From: a bacterium
GTDB taxonomy: Bacteria; Bdellovibrionota_B; Oligoflexia; Oligoflexales; RGVZ01
DNA: 39,091 nucleotides
Reading direction: 5' to 3'
Assembly: GCA_010029825.1 (NCBI GenBank)
Contig: RGVZ01000023.1
Span: 1 to 39,091 of the forward strand
Within the stretch, counting starts at the first letter, position 1. Every line of letters starts with the position of its first letter. Positions 25,532 through 32,420 of the stretch are shown piece by piece. The translations under genes were made by a program, and so were the position numbers. The notes under the pieces were generated by a model that ran no database searches, had not been told where the DNA came from, and saw only the letters and a list, made by a program, of their open reading frames with translations.

Positions 25532-27190
25532 ATGTGGCTTCAGCCGATGCGGTTTCTTCCGCACACCATCGTCCTGCTGGTCCTGATGTGGTGCCTGTCG
25601 AGCGCGCTGTTCCTGCTGCCTGATGGTTCCATCGCGACGGCATTTCCATCAGTGTGGGGTGACTGGTCATTGCACATGGCCCATGCGTGGTGGTTCGCGG
25701 AGCAATCCCCTGCCGCCTGGCTGGATCCGCGGATCCTCAGGTTCGATGAGTCCTTCTCCTACCCTCCCTTGATCAATTTCATTTCCGGGATGCTGTTGCG
25801 CGCGGGGTTTGGAATCCAGGCCGCGATGCTGCTGCCGTGTGTCTTGTTCGCGGGCATGCTCGGATATGGGCTGAACATGCTTTACCGCCACGCGGGGGCC
25901 AGGCCCTGGATCGCGGGATTCCTGCCTTTGGCCCTGCTCCTTGCCGGCGGAACCCGTGGCATCGCGAGCCTCGCCGCATGGGGCATTGGAAAATCCGGCA
26001 TCATCGGAGACCCCTCCGCCGTGACAAACTTGCCACGACTGTTTGATGAGCTTGAACAACCGATCAACAAGGGCTTGCTCGCGCAGGCATGGCTGAATCC
26101 CCTCTTTACCCTGATCATTCCTCAAAGAACTTTCCTGGCCGGGATGGCGCTGGGAAGTGTCTCGTTGCTCATCTTGTTGAAATGCGACCGTCGCGGTCCA
26201 CGGGTCAGGCCGTTTTTCGCGATGTCGTGTCTGGCGTTTTTGTTGCCGTTGCTCGCGATGGCGCACGTGCATTCATGGCTGGCGGTGGTGTGCGTGCTTG
26301 CCGTCATGGTCATCAGGGATTCATGGGGTTCGCCATCCGCGACCCTGCGAATCGTGCGCCATTGGCTCAGGTTGACCGGACCCGGGTTGATCTTGTCCAT
26401 CGCGGCGATTTCCCTCACCATGCCGGCCATCAGCGGGAAAGTCTCTGGTTTTGGCTGGGCTCCCGGTTGGATGATGCGCGAGGCCAACCAGTCAGGCATC
26501 ATGTTCTGGCTCGTGAACTGGAATGTCCTGATCCCTCTTGTGATTCTCGCGGCCCTTTTTTCCAGTGATTTCCGGCGCGATCCTTGTTTTCTTGCCGGCG
26601 CGGTCATCTTCACGGTGATGAACCTTGTGAAACTGCAGCCATGGAGCTGGGACAACAGCAAGCTCCTCTTCTGGTCGATGTTGCTTTTGTCGTTGCCCCT
26701 GGTGCGATTCTTCTCCCGTCTGCGATGGAAGGCGATCGGCGTTGCTGCCGTCGTGGTATTTTGCTCTGACGGGATGCTTTCACTTGGACACCGGATTTTC
26801 CAACCCGGGAACCCGTTCGTGATCTGGACGGCTTCGGACCAGGCGATCGCGGCCTGGGCACGCGAAAAACTGCCACTCGACTCGTTGATCCTGTCGCCTT
26901 CACCGGTGGAACATCGTTTCTGGTCCTTCGCCCTGACCGGCAGGAGGAACGTGCAGGCCTACGGTGGCTGGATGTGGACGCATGGTTTGCCGGTCCAGCC
27001 CCTGCAGTCGAGGATCGAGATCATGCTCGCGAAACCTGGCGAAAACCTGGCCGCGATGAAAGGACTGGGAATCACTCATGTCGCCGTCCCCGAAAACCCG
27101 GGCTCGCTCAAAATCGGTTTCACGGAATTGAACCAATCTTTCAAGTTGCTCATTTCCTTCGACAACCAGGCAGTTTTTGCGATTCCTTGA
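25532..27190 (+). CDS. Polytopic membrane protein, possible GT-C glycosyltransferase
   Basis: A 552-residue protein with about ten to twelve membrane segments from residue 8 (FLPHTIVLLVLMWCLSSALFL) to about 420, then a soluble C-terminal domain of about 120 residues. The first extracytoplasmic loop contains GDWSLHMAHAWWFAEQ and, further on, FSYPPLINFISGML, a layout like GT-C lipid-linked sugar transferases with an acidic residue in loop 1. That assignment is an inference from topology, and I see no decisive family signature. It is the last gene of the acpP-nusB side run. No terminator-like hairpin is visible after it. A 159-bp spacer with a flagellar promoter follows. Confidence 0.55.
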   Translation: MWLQPMRFLPHTIVLLVLMWCLSSALFLLPDGSIATAFPSVWGDWSLHMAHAWWFAEQSPAAWLDPRILRFDESFSYPPLINFISGMLLRAGFGIQAAMLLPCVLFAGMLGYGLNMLYRHAGARPWIAGFLPLALLLAGGTRGIASLAAWGIGKSGIIGDPSAVTNLPRLFDELEQPINKGLLAQAWLNPLFTLIIPQRTFLAGMALGSVSLLILLKCDRRGPRVRPFFAMSCLAFLLPLLAMAHVHSWLAVVCVLAVMVIRDSWGSPSATLRIVRHWLRLTGPGLILSIAAISLTMPAISGKVSGFGWAPGWMMREANQSGIMFWLVNWNVLIPLVILAALFSSDFRRDPCFLAGAVIFTVMNLVKLQPWSWDNSKLLFWSMLLLSLPLVRFFSRLRWKAIGVAAVVVFCSDGMLSLGHRIFQPGNPFVIWTASDQAIAAWAREKLPLDSLILSPSPVEHRFWSFALTGRRNVQAYGGWMWTHGLPVQPLQSRIEIMLAKPGENLAAMKGLGITHVAVPENPGSLKIGFTELNQSFKLLISFDNQAVFAIP

Positions 27191-27281
27191 AATTGACGCG
27201 TGAGGTCCGTAATTATCCGGATTAACCGTGAAATTTCCGGTTTATTCAAGCCTTGCGATGCCCCCGCCAGATGATTTCCCC

Positions 27282-27308
27282 TAAACCCCGGCCCGCCACC
27301 TCCGAAAC
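27282..27308 (+). promoter_or_regulatory. Sigma-28-like (flagellar) promoter for fliD
   Basis: TAAA (27282-27285), 15 nt, then TCCGAAAC (27301-27308) matches the FliA/sigma-28 pattern TAAA-N15-GCCGATAA at 4/4 and 5/8 positions. It lies 42 nt before the fliD ATG, a normal distance. The same CCGAAA core appears before fliN. Confidence 0.55.
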
Positions 27309-27349
27309 ACCAGATGGTGTTCTGGTCCTTTTGACCAGGGAGAGGTGTC

Positions 27350-28741
27350 ATGAAGATCCAGGGACAGGGATCGCCGATGAGTGCCGTCGCGGGCATGCAA
27401 CAAAGCGTTGCCAACGCCGCGGGCGGAATTGATCTCGGGATCGTCGACAAGATCATGGCGGGCGAGAAGGCCGCGGTCGACGCCCTTGCAGGAAAACGCG
27501 AGAATCTCGTCAAGGAAAAGAACGGGTACTCGGCGATCACGTCGGCCCTGGGCGAGCTTGCCAGCCAGCTTGGCAATTTGAGCCTTCCGGAAAAATTCCA
27601 GCGTTTTAAGATCGAATCTTCCCACCCCGACGTGATCGGGGCAGAACTCCTTGATTCAGCAAAAAAATTGAAGCCGGGCCAGTTCAACCTTGAGGTGAAG
27701 GAACTCGCTGGCGCGGCAAAGTACCTCGAGCAGGGATTTGCCGATGTCGCGGATTCGGCCGTCGGTTTTGGTTTCATGGCGATCGAGCGTGGTGGTGGTT
27801 TGCCCGACCTGGACATCACGCTGGAACCAGGTTCGACCCTGAAGGATGTCGCGGACAAGATCAACGCGAGCGCTGGTGACGTCAGTGCCTCGATCATCAA
27901 TACCGGGATCGGTGATGAGCCGTTCAAGCTGCTCGTCCGCAGCGCGAAGACAGGAGAAGCGGCCAGGATCAAGATCGATCCGGATTCGACCTTTCTCAAC
28001 TTCAAGGAACTCGGCAAGGCAAAGAACCTCGCGATGAAGTTCGAGGACGTCGATGTGGCCCGGGCGGACAACAGTTTCTCTGATTTGATCGACGGTGTGA
28101 AACTTACCGCGAAGAAAGCGATGCCAGGCACGAGCGTCAGCCTTAACATCACGCAGGATGTCGAGAATACCGCCTCTGGCGTCAGGGATTTTGTCGAGAA
28201 GTACAACAAGGTCTTCTCAGCGATGTCCGACCAGATGGTTCCGAAGGAAGGCGAGCGCCTCTCGATGGGCAGCGCGTCGTCGATGCGCCAGGCGATGCGC
28301 ACGTTGCAGTCCAGCGTCAGTCAGGCCGGAGGAGCTGTGGTCGCGGGCGCCCCTGGCGTCATGGCTCTGGCGGATGCCGGCGTGACGACCAATGCCAAGA
28401 CGGGAAAACTCGAGGTCAATGAGGACAAGCTCAAGAAAGCCCTCAGTTCGAATTACGACGGCGTCATGAAAATCTTCGCGAGTTCCGGCGAGGGGCCCGG
28501 CCTGGCGGAGAAACTTGGCGACGCGGTCAAGTCCTTGCAGGACCGGCAGAGTGGAGTCGTCTCCCTGCGCCAGAAGACCCTGGATGATCAGATCCGTCGC
28601 CAGGACAAGGAGATCGAGCGTCAACAACAGATGATGGAACAAAAGCAGCAGCGTCTGCAAAAAACATTCACTGACCTGGGCTCCAAAATGCAAATGATGC
28701 AGTCACAGCAACAGGCCATGACCGCGAAACTGGAGGCTTGA
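27350..28741 (+). CDS. fliD: Flagellar filament cap protein FliD (hook-associated protein 2)
   Basis: A 463-residue FliD, the pentameric cap under which flagellin is assembled at the filament tip. N-terminal FliD_N is visible as GIVDKIMAGEKAAVDAL onward with KPGQFNLEVKELAGAAK. The middle has STLKDVADKINASAGDVSASI. The C-terminal FliD_C starts with NSFSDLIDGVKLTAKKAMPGTSVSLNI and ends in a long coiled coil (about 390-463, Gln-rich). Exported by the flagellar type III system, so it has no Sec signal. ATG 27350 has GGGAGAGG upstream. It is followed after 4 nt by a small helical protein, as FliS/FliT chaperones follow fliD in other genomes. No flagellin gene is in the window. Confidence 0.93.
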   Translation: MKIQGQGSPMSAVAGMQQSVANAAGGIDLGIVDKIMAGEKAAVDALAGKRENLVKEKNGYSAITSALGELASQLGNLSLPEKFQRFKIESSHPDVIGAELLDSAKKLKPGQFNLEVKELAGAAKYLEQGFADVADSAVGFGFMAIERGGGLPDLDITLEPGSTLKDVADKINASAGDVSASIINTGIGDEPFKLLVRSAKTGEAARIKIDPDSTFLNFKELGKAKNLAMKFEDVDVARADNSFSDLIDGVKLTAKKAMPGTSVSLNITQDVENTASGVRDFVEKYNKVFSAMSDQMVPKEGERLSMGSASSMRQAMRTLQSSVSQAGGAVVAGAPGVMALADAGVTTNAKTGKLEVNEDKLKKALSSNYDGVMKIFASSGEGPGLAEKLGDAVKSLQDRQSGVVSLRQKTLDDQIRRQDKEIERQQQMMEQKQQRLQKTFTDLGSKMQMMQSQQQAMTAKLEA

Positions 28742-28745
28742 TCCG

Positions 28746-29174
28746 ATGCCGCAGACAAGAAGCCACAAGATTGAACTCGCCAATGCCGCGATCCAGAAAG
28801 TGGTCGCTTTGTTTTGCGCGCGTTGCGCCGCGGCCGTCGATGCCCTTGAGTGCGACAACCTGGAAAAATTCGATGAGTTTTTCCAGTTGCAGCGCATGGC
28901 CTGGGTGAATCTGGATTCCATGATCACAAAATACGAGTCCGAGTTGGTGTCGGGGGACGAGGCCCGCAACATCATCCGGGGTTGGATGATTCCGTGCCAG
29001 CATGCCGCCGCCGCGTTGCAAGCGAAAATGGGCACAAAGCTCGCTGAGCTTGAGAGTCAGGGAAGGAACTCAGGACGCCTCAAGATGCGCCTCGCCGCAT
29101 TCGACAGAAAAAAGGCTGGTGGCGAAGGGGAGAATCGAACTCCCGACCTGTGGGTTATGAATCCACCGCTCTAA
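28746..29174 (+). CDS. Small helical protein after fliD, possible FliT-like chaperone
   Basis: A 142-residue mostly helical protein starting 4 nt after fliD. The body (residues 1-125) has amphipathic helices (HKIELANAAIQKVVALFCARCAAAVDAL, FDEFFQLQRMAWVNLDSMITKYESELV). The position and helical make-up suggest a flagellar export chaperone like FliT, but I see no sequence signature, so this is inference from context. The last 20 residues (ending TPDLWVMNPPL) come from reading the complement of the tRNA-Met gene, whose sequence supplies the TAA stop. No earlier in-frame stop exists, so the protein either truly ends there or has lost its own stop. Confidence 0.6.
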   Translation: MPQTRSHKIELANAAIQKVVALFCARCAAAVDALECDNLEKFDEFFQLQRMAWVNLDSMITKYESELVSGDEARNIIRGWMIPCQHAAAALQAKMGTKLAELESQGRNSGRLKMRLAAFDRKKAGGEGENRTPDLWVMNPPL

Positions 29175-29193
29175 CCATCTGAGCTACCTCGCC
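29117..29193 (-). tRNA. tRNA-Met (CAT), CCA encoded
   Basis: The minus strand folds into a full cloverleaf: acceptor GGCGAGG (complement of 29187-29193) pairs with CTTCGCC (one G-U), D arm GCTC/GAGC, anticodon loop TTCATAA with anticodon CAT (complement of 29157-29159), T arm GGGAG/CTCCC around TTCGATT, discriminator A and a genome-encoded CCA (29117-29119). The first base pair is G-C, not the C-A mismatch of initiator tRNA, so it is probably elongator Met. tRNA-Ile2 (lysidine-modified) is less likely. Position 31-39 in the anticodon stem is an A-C mismatch. Confidence 0.95.
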
Positions 29194-29270
29194 AGGCCAC
29201 TTGCGACGATGCGGGCGCAACATCGCAAGCGGTTGGATTATGGCGAGGGGGCTCAAAAGTCAAGGGACAA

Positions 29271-29624
29271 TCAGGCTGCGGTCTTGCGGCCAAAACGGGC
29301 TTCCCCGGGCACGCGGCGGGCGGCCTTCTCTGATTCCGAAACCGTCGAAAAGTTCATTGCTTTGTATAGGTTACAGCATCCAGAGGCACCTCGAATCAGC
29401 AGGTCGGCGCCAGCCAAGCTGACCAGGCGGTTCGTGATTCCCGGGCGTCTCAACCCAAGCAATATGAGGGCGGTTCCCAGGACCCCGCTGATGATGCGCT
29501 CCGGGCGACCCACGTTGACGCTGGCACGACGCTCGGCCTTGTCGGCCTGCCACTGCTCGGCGACCCTGTGCTGGACGTTGGTGCCGATTTCCAGACCTTT
29601 GTTTTTGAATTCCTTCAAGTTCAT
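29271..29624 (-). CDS. Small membrane protein, DUF2892 / YgaP-like
   Basis: A 117-residue protein. After a polar N-terminal helix it carries the DUF2892 pattern: NVGRPERIISGVLGTALILLG, then a turn, then LVSLAGADLLIRGASGCCNLYKAM, forming two membrane segments. This domain occurs alone or fused to rhodanese (YgaP) or SRPBCC domains. Its role is unknown. ATG 29624 has GGGGGAGG five nt upstream. The N-terminal helix (residues 1-33, EFKNKGLEIGTNVQHRVAEQW) and a 25-residue basic tail are extra compared with the minimal domain. It lies between the tRNA and the thiolase promoter region and is transcribed alone. Confidence 0.75.
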   Translation of the reverse strand: MNLKEFKNKGLEIGTNVQHRVAEQWQADKAERRASVNVGRPERIISGVLGTALILLGLRRPGITNRLVSLAGADLLIRGASGCCNLYKAMNFSTVSESEKAARRVPGEARFGRKTAA

Positions 29625-29722
29625 CTGTGCCTCCCCCGGGATCCCCGGCGTTGATGGTTTTCAATGAATCGGGGTAGCAATCGTGGTGCCATGCACGAAA
29701 CTTTCAGCTAAATTCTCCCGGG

Positions 29723-29743
29723 TTACCCGGATTATCCGGGTAA
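29723..29743. promoter_or_regulatory. Perfect inverted repeat, candidate operator upstream of the thiolase gene
   Basis: TTACCCGGA (29723-29731) and TCCGGGTAA (29735-29743) are perfect 9-bp arms around a 3-bp centre. The element is in the 168-bp spacer between the divergent membrane-protein gene and the thiolase gene, 50 bp before the thiolase ATG and just after TAAATT (29709-29714), a possible -10. The size and symmetry fit a dimeric regulator such as a TetR-family repressor, which often controls fatty-acid genes. The regulator is not in the window. Confidence 0.5.
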
Positions 29744-29792
29744 TTATTTTCCAGCGATCCCGTCGGTTGGGGTTCTTGTCGGAGGTTCTTTC

Positions 29793-30968
29793 ATGGCTCA
29801 AACCGTTATTGTTTACGCAGGCCGCACTCCCGTCGGCAAACTCAGTGGCGCATTCTCAACGCTCCCGGCTTCGCGACTTGGCGCGGCCCTGGTCAAGGAT
29901 GCCCTGGCCAAGACGAAAATCGATCCGTCAAAAGTTGACGAGATCATCATGGGCAACGTCCTTACCGCAGGCGTCGGTCAGGCGCCGGCGCGTCAGGCGG
30001 CCATTTACGGCGGGCTGCCGAATTCTGTCTGCGCGACGACCATCAACCGCGTTTGCGGCAGCGGCCTGAAGTCGGTCATGCTGGCGGATCAGGCCATTCG
30101 CCTGGGTGACGCGAAGGTTGTCTTCGCCGGCGGCCAGGAAAACATGACGTTGGCCCCGCACCTGTTGATGAACTCGCGCGCCGGTTACAAGTTCGGTGCC
30201 GTCGAGGCGAAGGATCACATGCAGTGGGATGGCCTGTGGGATCCGTACGGCAACGTCGCGATGGGCAATTGCGGTGAGTTGTGCGCGAAGGAATACAAGT
30301 TCTCGCGCGAGGAACAGGACCAGTACGCGCAGGAAAGTTACGCGCGCGCCCGCAATGCCTGGGAGAGCGGACACTTCAAGCACGAGGTCGTCGCGGTTGA
30401 GGTCCCGGGCAAGAAGGGTCCCGTGACGATCGACAAGGACGAGGAACCGTTCTCGGTCGACCTGGCGAAGTTGCCGGAATTGCGCCCGGCTTTCGACAAG
30501 TCAGGCACCATCACGGCAGGTAACGCGTCGTCGATCAACGATGGCGCGGCTCTTGTCGTCGCGTGCAGTGAAGAAAAGGCGAAGGAACTTGGCGTCAAGC
30601 CCCTGGTGCGTATCGTCGCGCAAGCCTCGCATGCCCAGGACCCGTCGTGGTTCACCACGGCTCCTGTCGAGTGCATCCGGAAGGTTCTGCACAAGGCGAA
30701 ACTCTCCGCGAGCGACATCGACTTGTTCGAGATCAACGAGGCCTTCGCGGTGGTCCCGATGGCTGCCATGCGTGACCTCGAAATTCCGCATGACAAGGTG
30801 AACGTCCATGGCGGCGCGGTCGCCATCGGTCATCCAATCGGCGCCAGCGGAACCCGGGTTCTCGTCACGCTGATCCACGCCTTGCGCGCGGCTGGAAAAC
30901 GCCGTGGTCTCGCGACCCTGTGCATCGGCGGCGGCGAGGCAAGCGCCGTGATTGTCGAGGTGATGTGA
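29793..30968 (+). CDS. Acetyl-CoA C-acetyltransferase (thiolase)
   Basis: A 391-residue thiolase catalysing reversible condensation of two acetyl-CoA (or beta-keto thiolysis). The nucleophile Cys88 lies in INRVCGSGLKSV, the His in GGAVAIGHPIGASG and the second Cys in LCIGGGEASA. The central NEAF motif is EINEAFAVVPMAA. Length and motif set fit the biosynthetic AtoB/PhaA type better than the FadA type, but motifs alone do not settle it. ATG 29793 follows GGAGG (29781-29785). It has its own regulatory spacer with a palindrome and ends at a repeat cluster and a strong terminator. No other fatty-acid or PHB gene is adjacent, although the MDR enzyme at 31412-32407 could act on the same compounds. 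Confidence 0.93.
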   Translation: MAQTVIVYAGRTPVGKLSGAFSTLPASRLGAALVKDALAKTKIDPSKVDEIIMGNVLTAGVGQAPARQAAIYGGLPNSVCATTINRVCGSGLKSVMLADQAIRLGDAKVVFAGGQENMTLAPHLLMNSRAGYKFGAVEAKDHMQWDGLWDPYGNVAMGNCGELCAKEYKFSREEQDQYAQESYARARNAWESGHFKHEVVAVEVPGKKGPVTIDKDEEPFSVDLAKLPELRPAFDKSGTITAGNASSINDGAALVVACSEEKAKELGVKPLVRIVAQASHAQDPSWFTTAPVECIRKVLHKAKLSASDIDLFEINEAFAVVPMAAMRDLEIPHDKVNVHGGAVAIGHPIGASGTRVLVTLIHALRAAGKRRGLATLCIGGGEASAVIVEVM

Positions 30969-30974
30969 GGACCT

Positions 30975-31060
30975 CGTCATTCTGAGGGCCCCCGTCATTC
31001 TGAGGGCGTAGTCCGAAGAATCCGGTCCCCCGTCATTCTGAGGGCGTAGCCCGAAGAATC
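30975..31060. repeat. Three copies of a CGTCATTCTGAGGGC-type dispersed repeat
   Basis: CGTCATTCTGAGGGC starts at 30975, 30993 and 31031. Copies two and three are 30 bp long and continue into GTAGYCCGAAGAATC, while copy one is truncated after 15 bp. Each full copy folds on itself (ATTCT/AGAAT and GGGC/GCCC), so the transcript would form small hairpins. Repeats of this general type occur in many environmental bacterial genomes. The array fills the spacer between the thiolase stop and the terminator/promoter of fliN. Confidence 0.85.
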
Positions 31061-31066
31061 CTCTCC

Positions 31067-31093
31067 TAAAGAATTCCCCCCGATTGCCGAAAA
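31067..31093 (+). promoter_or_regulatory. Sigma-28-like (flagellar) promoter for fliN
   Basis: TAAA (31067-31070), exactly 15 nt, then GCCGAAAA (31086-31093) matches TAAA-N15-GCCGATAA at 11 of 12 positions. Transcription would start near 31100, about 17 nt before the fliN start codon. The -10 element lies inside the left arm and loop of the terminator hairpin, so promoter and terminator share the same DNA. Confidence 0.7.
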
Positions 31094-31118
31094 CACCGGT
31101 AATCGGGGGTGTTTTTTT
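31077..31118 (+). terminator. Intrinsic terminator overlapping the fliN promoter and ribosome site
   Basis: CCCCCGATTGCCG (31077-31089) pairs with CGGTAATCGGGGG (31097-31109) over 13 bp with one G-U pair and a 7-nt loop, followed by TG and T7 (31112-31118). This is a strong terminator for transcripts coming from the thiolase gene. The right arm contains the GGGGG ribosome site of fliN. RNAs started at the internal sigma-28 promoter would lack the left arm. Confidence 0.8.
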
Positions 31119-31428
31119 GACTGTCATCAAAAAGGACAACGCAAGCGCTCCGGCGGCGAATCGCGACATCGCGGAATCGCTCATGGACGTTCGCGTCAAG
31201 ATAACGGTCGAGATCGGCCAGGCGCGAATGCCGATCGCTGACATTTTGAAACTTCAACCGGGTCAGATGGTCGCGTTGCAGGAAGGCGCGAATGATCCCC
31301 TGAAGATTTTCGTGAATGACAAACTGTTTGCCTATGGCGAGGCGGTAGAAGTCAACGGCAAGACAGGCGTGCGAATTACGCAAGTGATTGCCAAGGGCAA
31401 GGCAGACCAGGTCAAGCGTTCGGCGTGA
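31117..31428 (+). CDS. fliN: FliN-type flagellar motor switch protein (SpoA domain)
   Basis: About 103 residues, essentially a single SpoA/FliN C-terminal domain: LMDVRVKITVEIGQARMPIADILKLQPGQMVAL, then DPLKIFVNDKLFAYGEAVEVNGKTGVRITQVI. FliN forms the lower C-ring of the motor and binds CheY and export components. The start is judged to be TTG 31117 because GGGGG lies seven nt upstream and the sigma-28 transcript begins after 31084, the only other upstream start. The next candidate is ATG 31183, which would cut the domain. It stands alone without fliM and may be a second FliN/FliY-like paralogue. The end overlaps the convergent MDR gene by 17 bp. Confidence 0.85.
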   Translation: MTVIKKDNASAPAANRDIAESLMDVRVKITVEIGQARMPIADILKLQPGQMVALQEGANDPLKIFVNDKLFAYGEAVEVNGKTGVRITQVIAKGKADQVKRSA

Positions 31429-32407
31429 TGTAGATTTTTCCCTTGCTGGTGTTCTTCAGAAGTTCCGGCAACTTTGTAGCGATTTGATCCAGAGTCAAAT
31501 GGGCCTGCGCCTCTGTCTTGAGATCCGTTTCAAGAAGGCTTGTCGCGTGGCGCATCCGCATCGCGATCCGCGCGAGCCCGAGTGGACCGCGGTCCTTGAA
31601 TTCACCCGACAACCAGAATCCCGTCACGGTCTGGCCCCGGAAAATCAGGTCCCCGGGGTTGACGCGGGATTCCGTGCCCGAAAGCACGCCGTAAACGGCA
31701 ATCGTGCTGCCTTGTGGCATGCATGAGGCAAGGATCCCGGTCATCTCACCGGCGACGGCGTCGGCGGCCCAGGTCGCGCCCAGTTCGTGGGCTAGAGTGG
31801 AGAGGTCATGCTTGAATCCCGGATCGGAACTGTCAAGAACGTGGCGCGCGCCTTTGCTCTTCAGTTCGTCGGCAAGTGATTTCCTGTGCACGATATTGAT
31901 CAATCGAAATCCATGGCGTTGCGACAACCGGATGATCATTCGTCCCAGCTGTGATCCCGCGGCAGTCTGGATCATCGCCGGGTGCCTGCCCTCGACAACC
32001 GGCCGCGCCAGGGCGACCGCGGTCAGCGGATTCACGAACGCTGAGGCCGCCGATTCGTTGGTGACGCCCGGCGGCATCACCATCGTTTCCATCGCTTTCA
32101 AAACAACGTATTGGGACCAGAATCCCCTTCCCGCCTGGACAGCCCCCGCGACGCGCTTCCCGATCAAGCGGTCCGCCAGAAAACCGCCGCCGGAGGCGGC
32201 GACAACGCCGCAGCCCTCAAATCCTGGAGTCACCGGCAACTGCGGTGGTTTGCCGTATAAACCAGAGCAGTAAAGGACGTCGGACGGGTTCACGGGCGAG
32301 CACGTCACTTTGACGAGGACCTCGCCTGGCCCGGGCTCAGGGGGCGGAATATCCCGGACAACGACACTGGCTGGCCCAGAAAAACTTTCCAGTATGGCCG
32401 CGCGCAT
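31412..32407 (-). CDS. Zinc-independent MDR oxidoreductase, enoyl-thioester reductase-like
   Basis: A 331-residue medium-chain dehydrogenase/reductase. The N-terminal part PGPGEVLVKVTCSPVNPSDVLYCSGLYG with PGFEGCGVV matches the 2-enoyl thioester reductase/quinone reductase branch, including the Tyr in CSGLYG. The catalytic and structural zinc Cys residues of alcohol dehydrogenases are absent. The nucleotide-binding segment is QTAAGSQLGRMIIRLSQRHG. The likely reaction is NADPH-dependent reduction of trans-2-enoyl-CoA or a quinone. ATG 32407 is chosen because AAGGG lies nine nt upstream, while ATG 32416 directly abuts it. It follows the pseudo-receiver/TPR gene by 13 nt on the minus strand and its end overlaps fliN. 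Confidence 0.8.
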   Translation of the reverse strand: MRAAILESFSGPASVVVRDIPPPEPGPGEVLVKVTCSPVNPSDVLYCSGLYGKPPQLPVTPGFEGCGVVAASGGGFLADRLIGKRVAGAVQAGRGFWSQYVVLKAMETMVMPPGVTNESAASAFVNPLTAVALARPVVEGRHPAMIQTAAGSQLGRMIIRLSQRHGFRLINIVHRKSLADELKSKGARHVLDSSDPGFKHDLSTLAHELGATWAADAVAGEMTGILASCMPQGSTIAVYGVLSGTESRVNPGDLIFRGQTVTGFWLSGEFKDRGPLGLARIAMRMRHATSLLETDLKTEAQAHLTLDQIATKLPELLKNTSKGKIYITPNA

Positions 32408-32420
32408 GGTCACCATCCCT

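Noticed and set aside
30975-31060. CRISPR array
   Set aside because: The three repeats are close together with no spacers of constant length and no cas genes. They are a dispersed repeat cluster.
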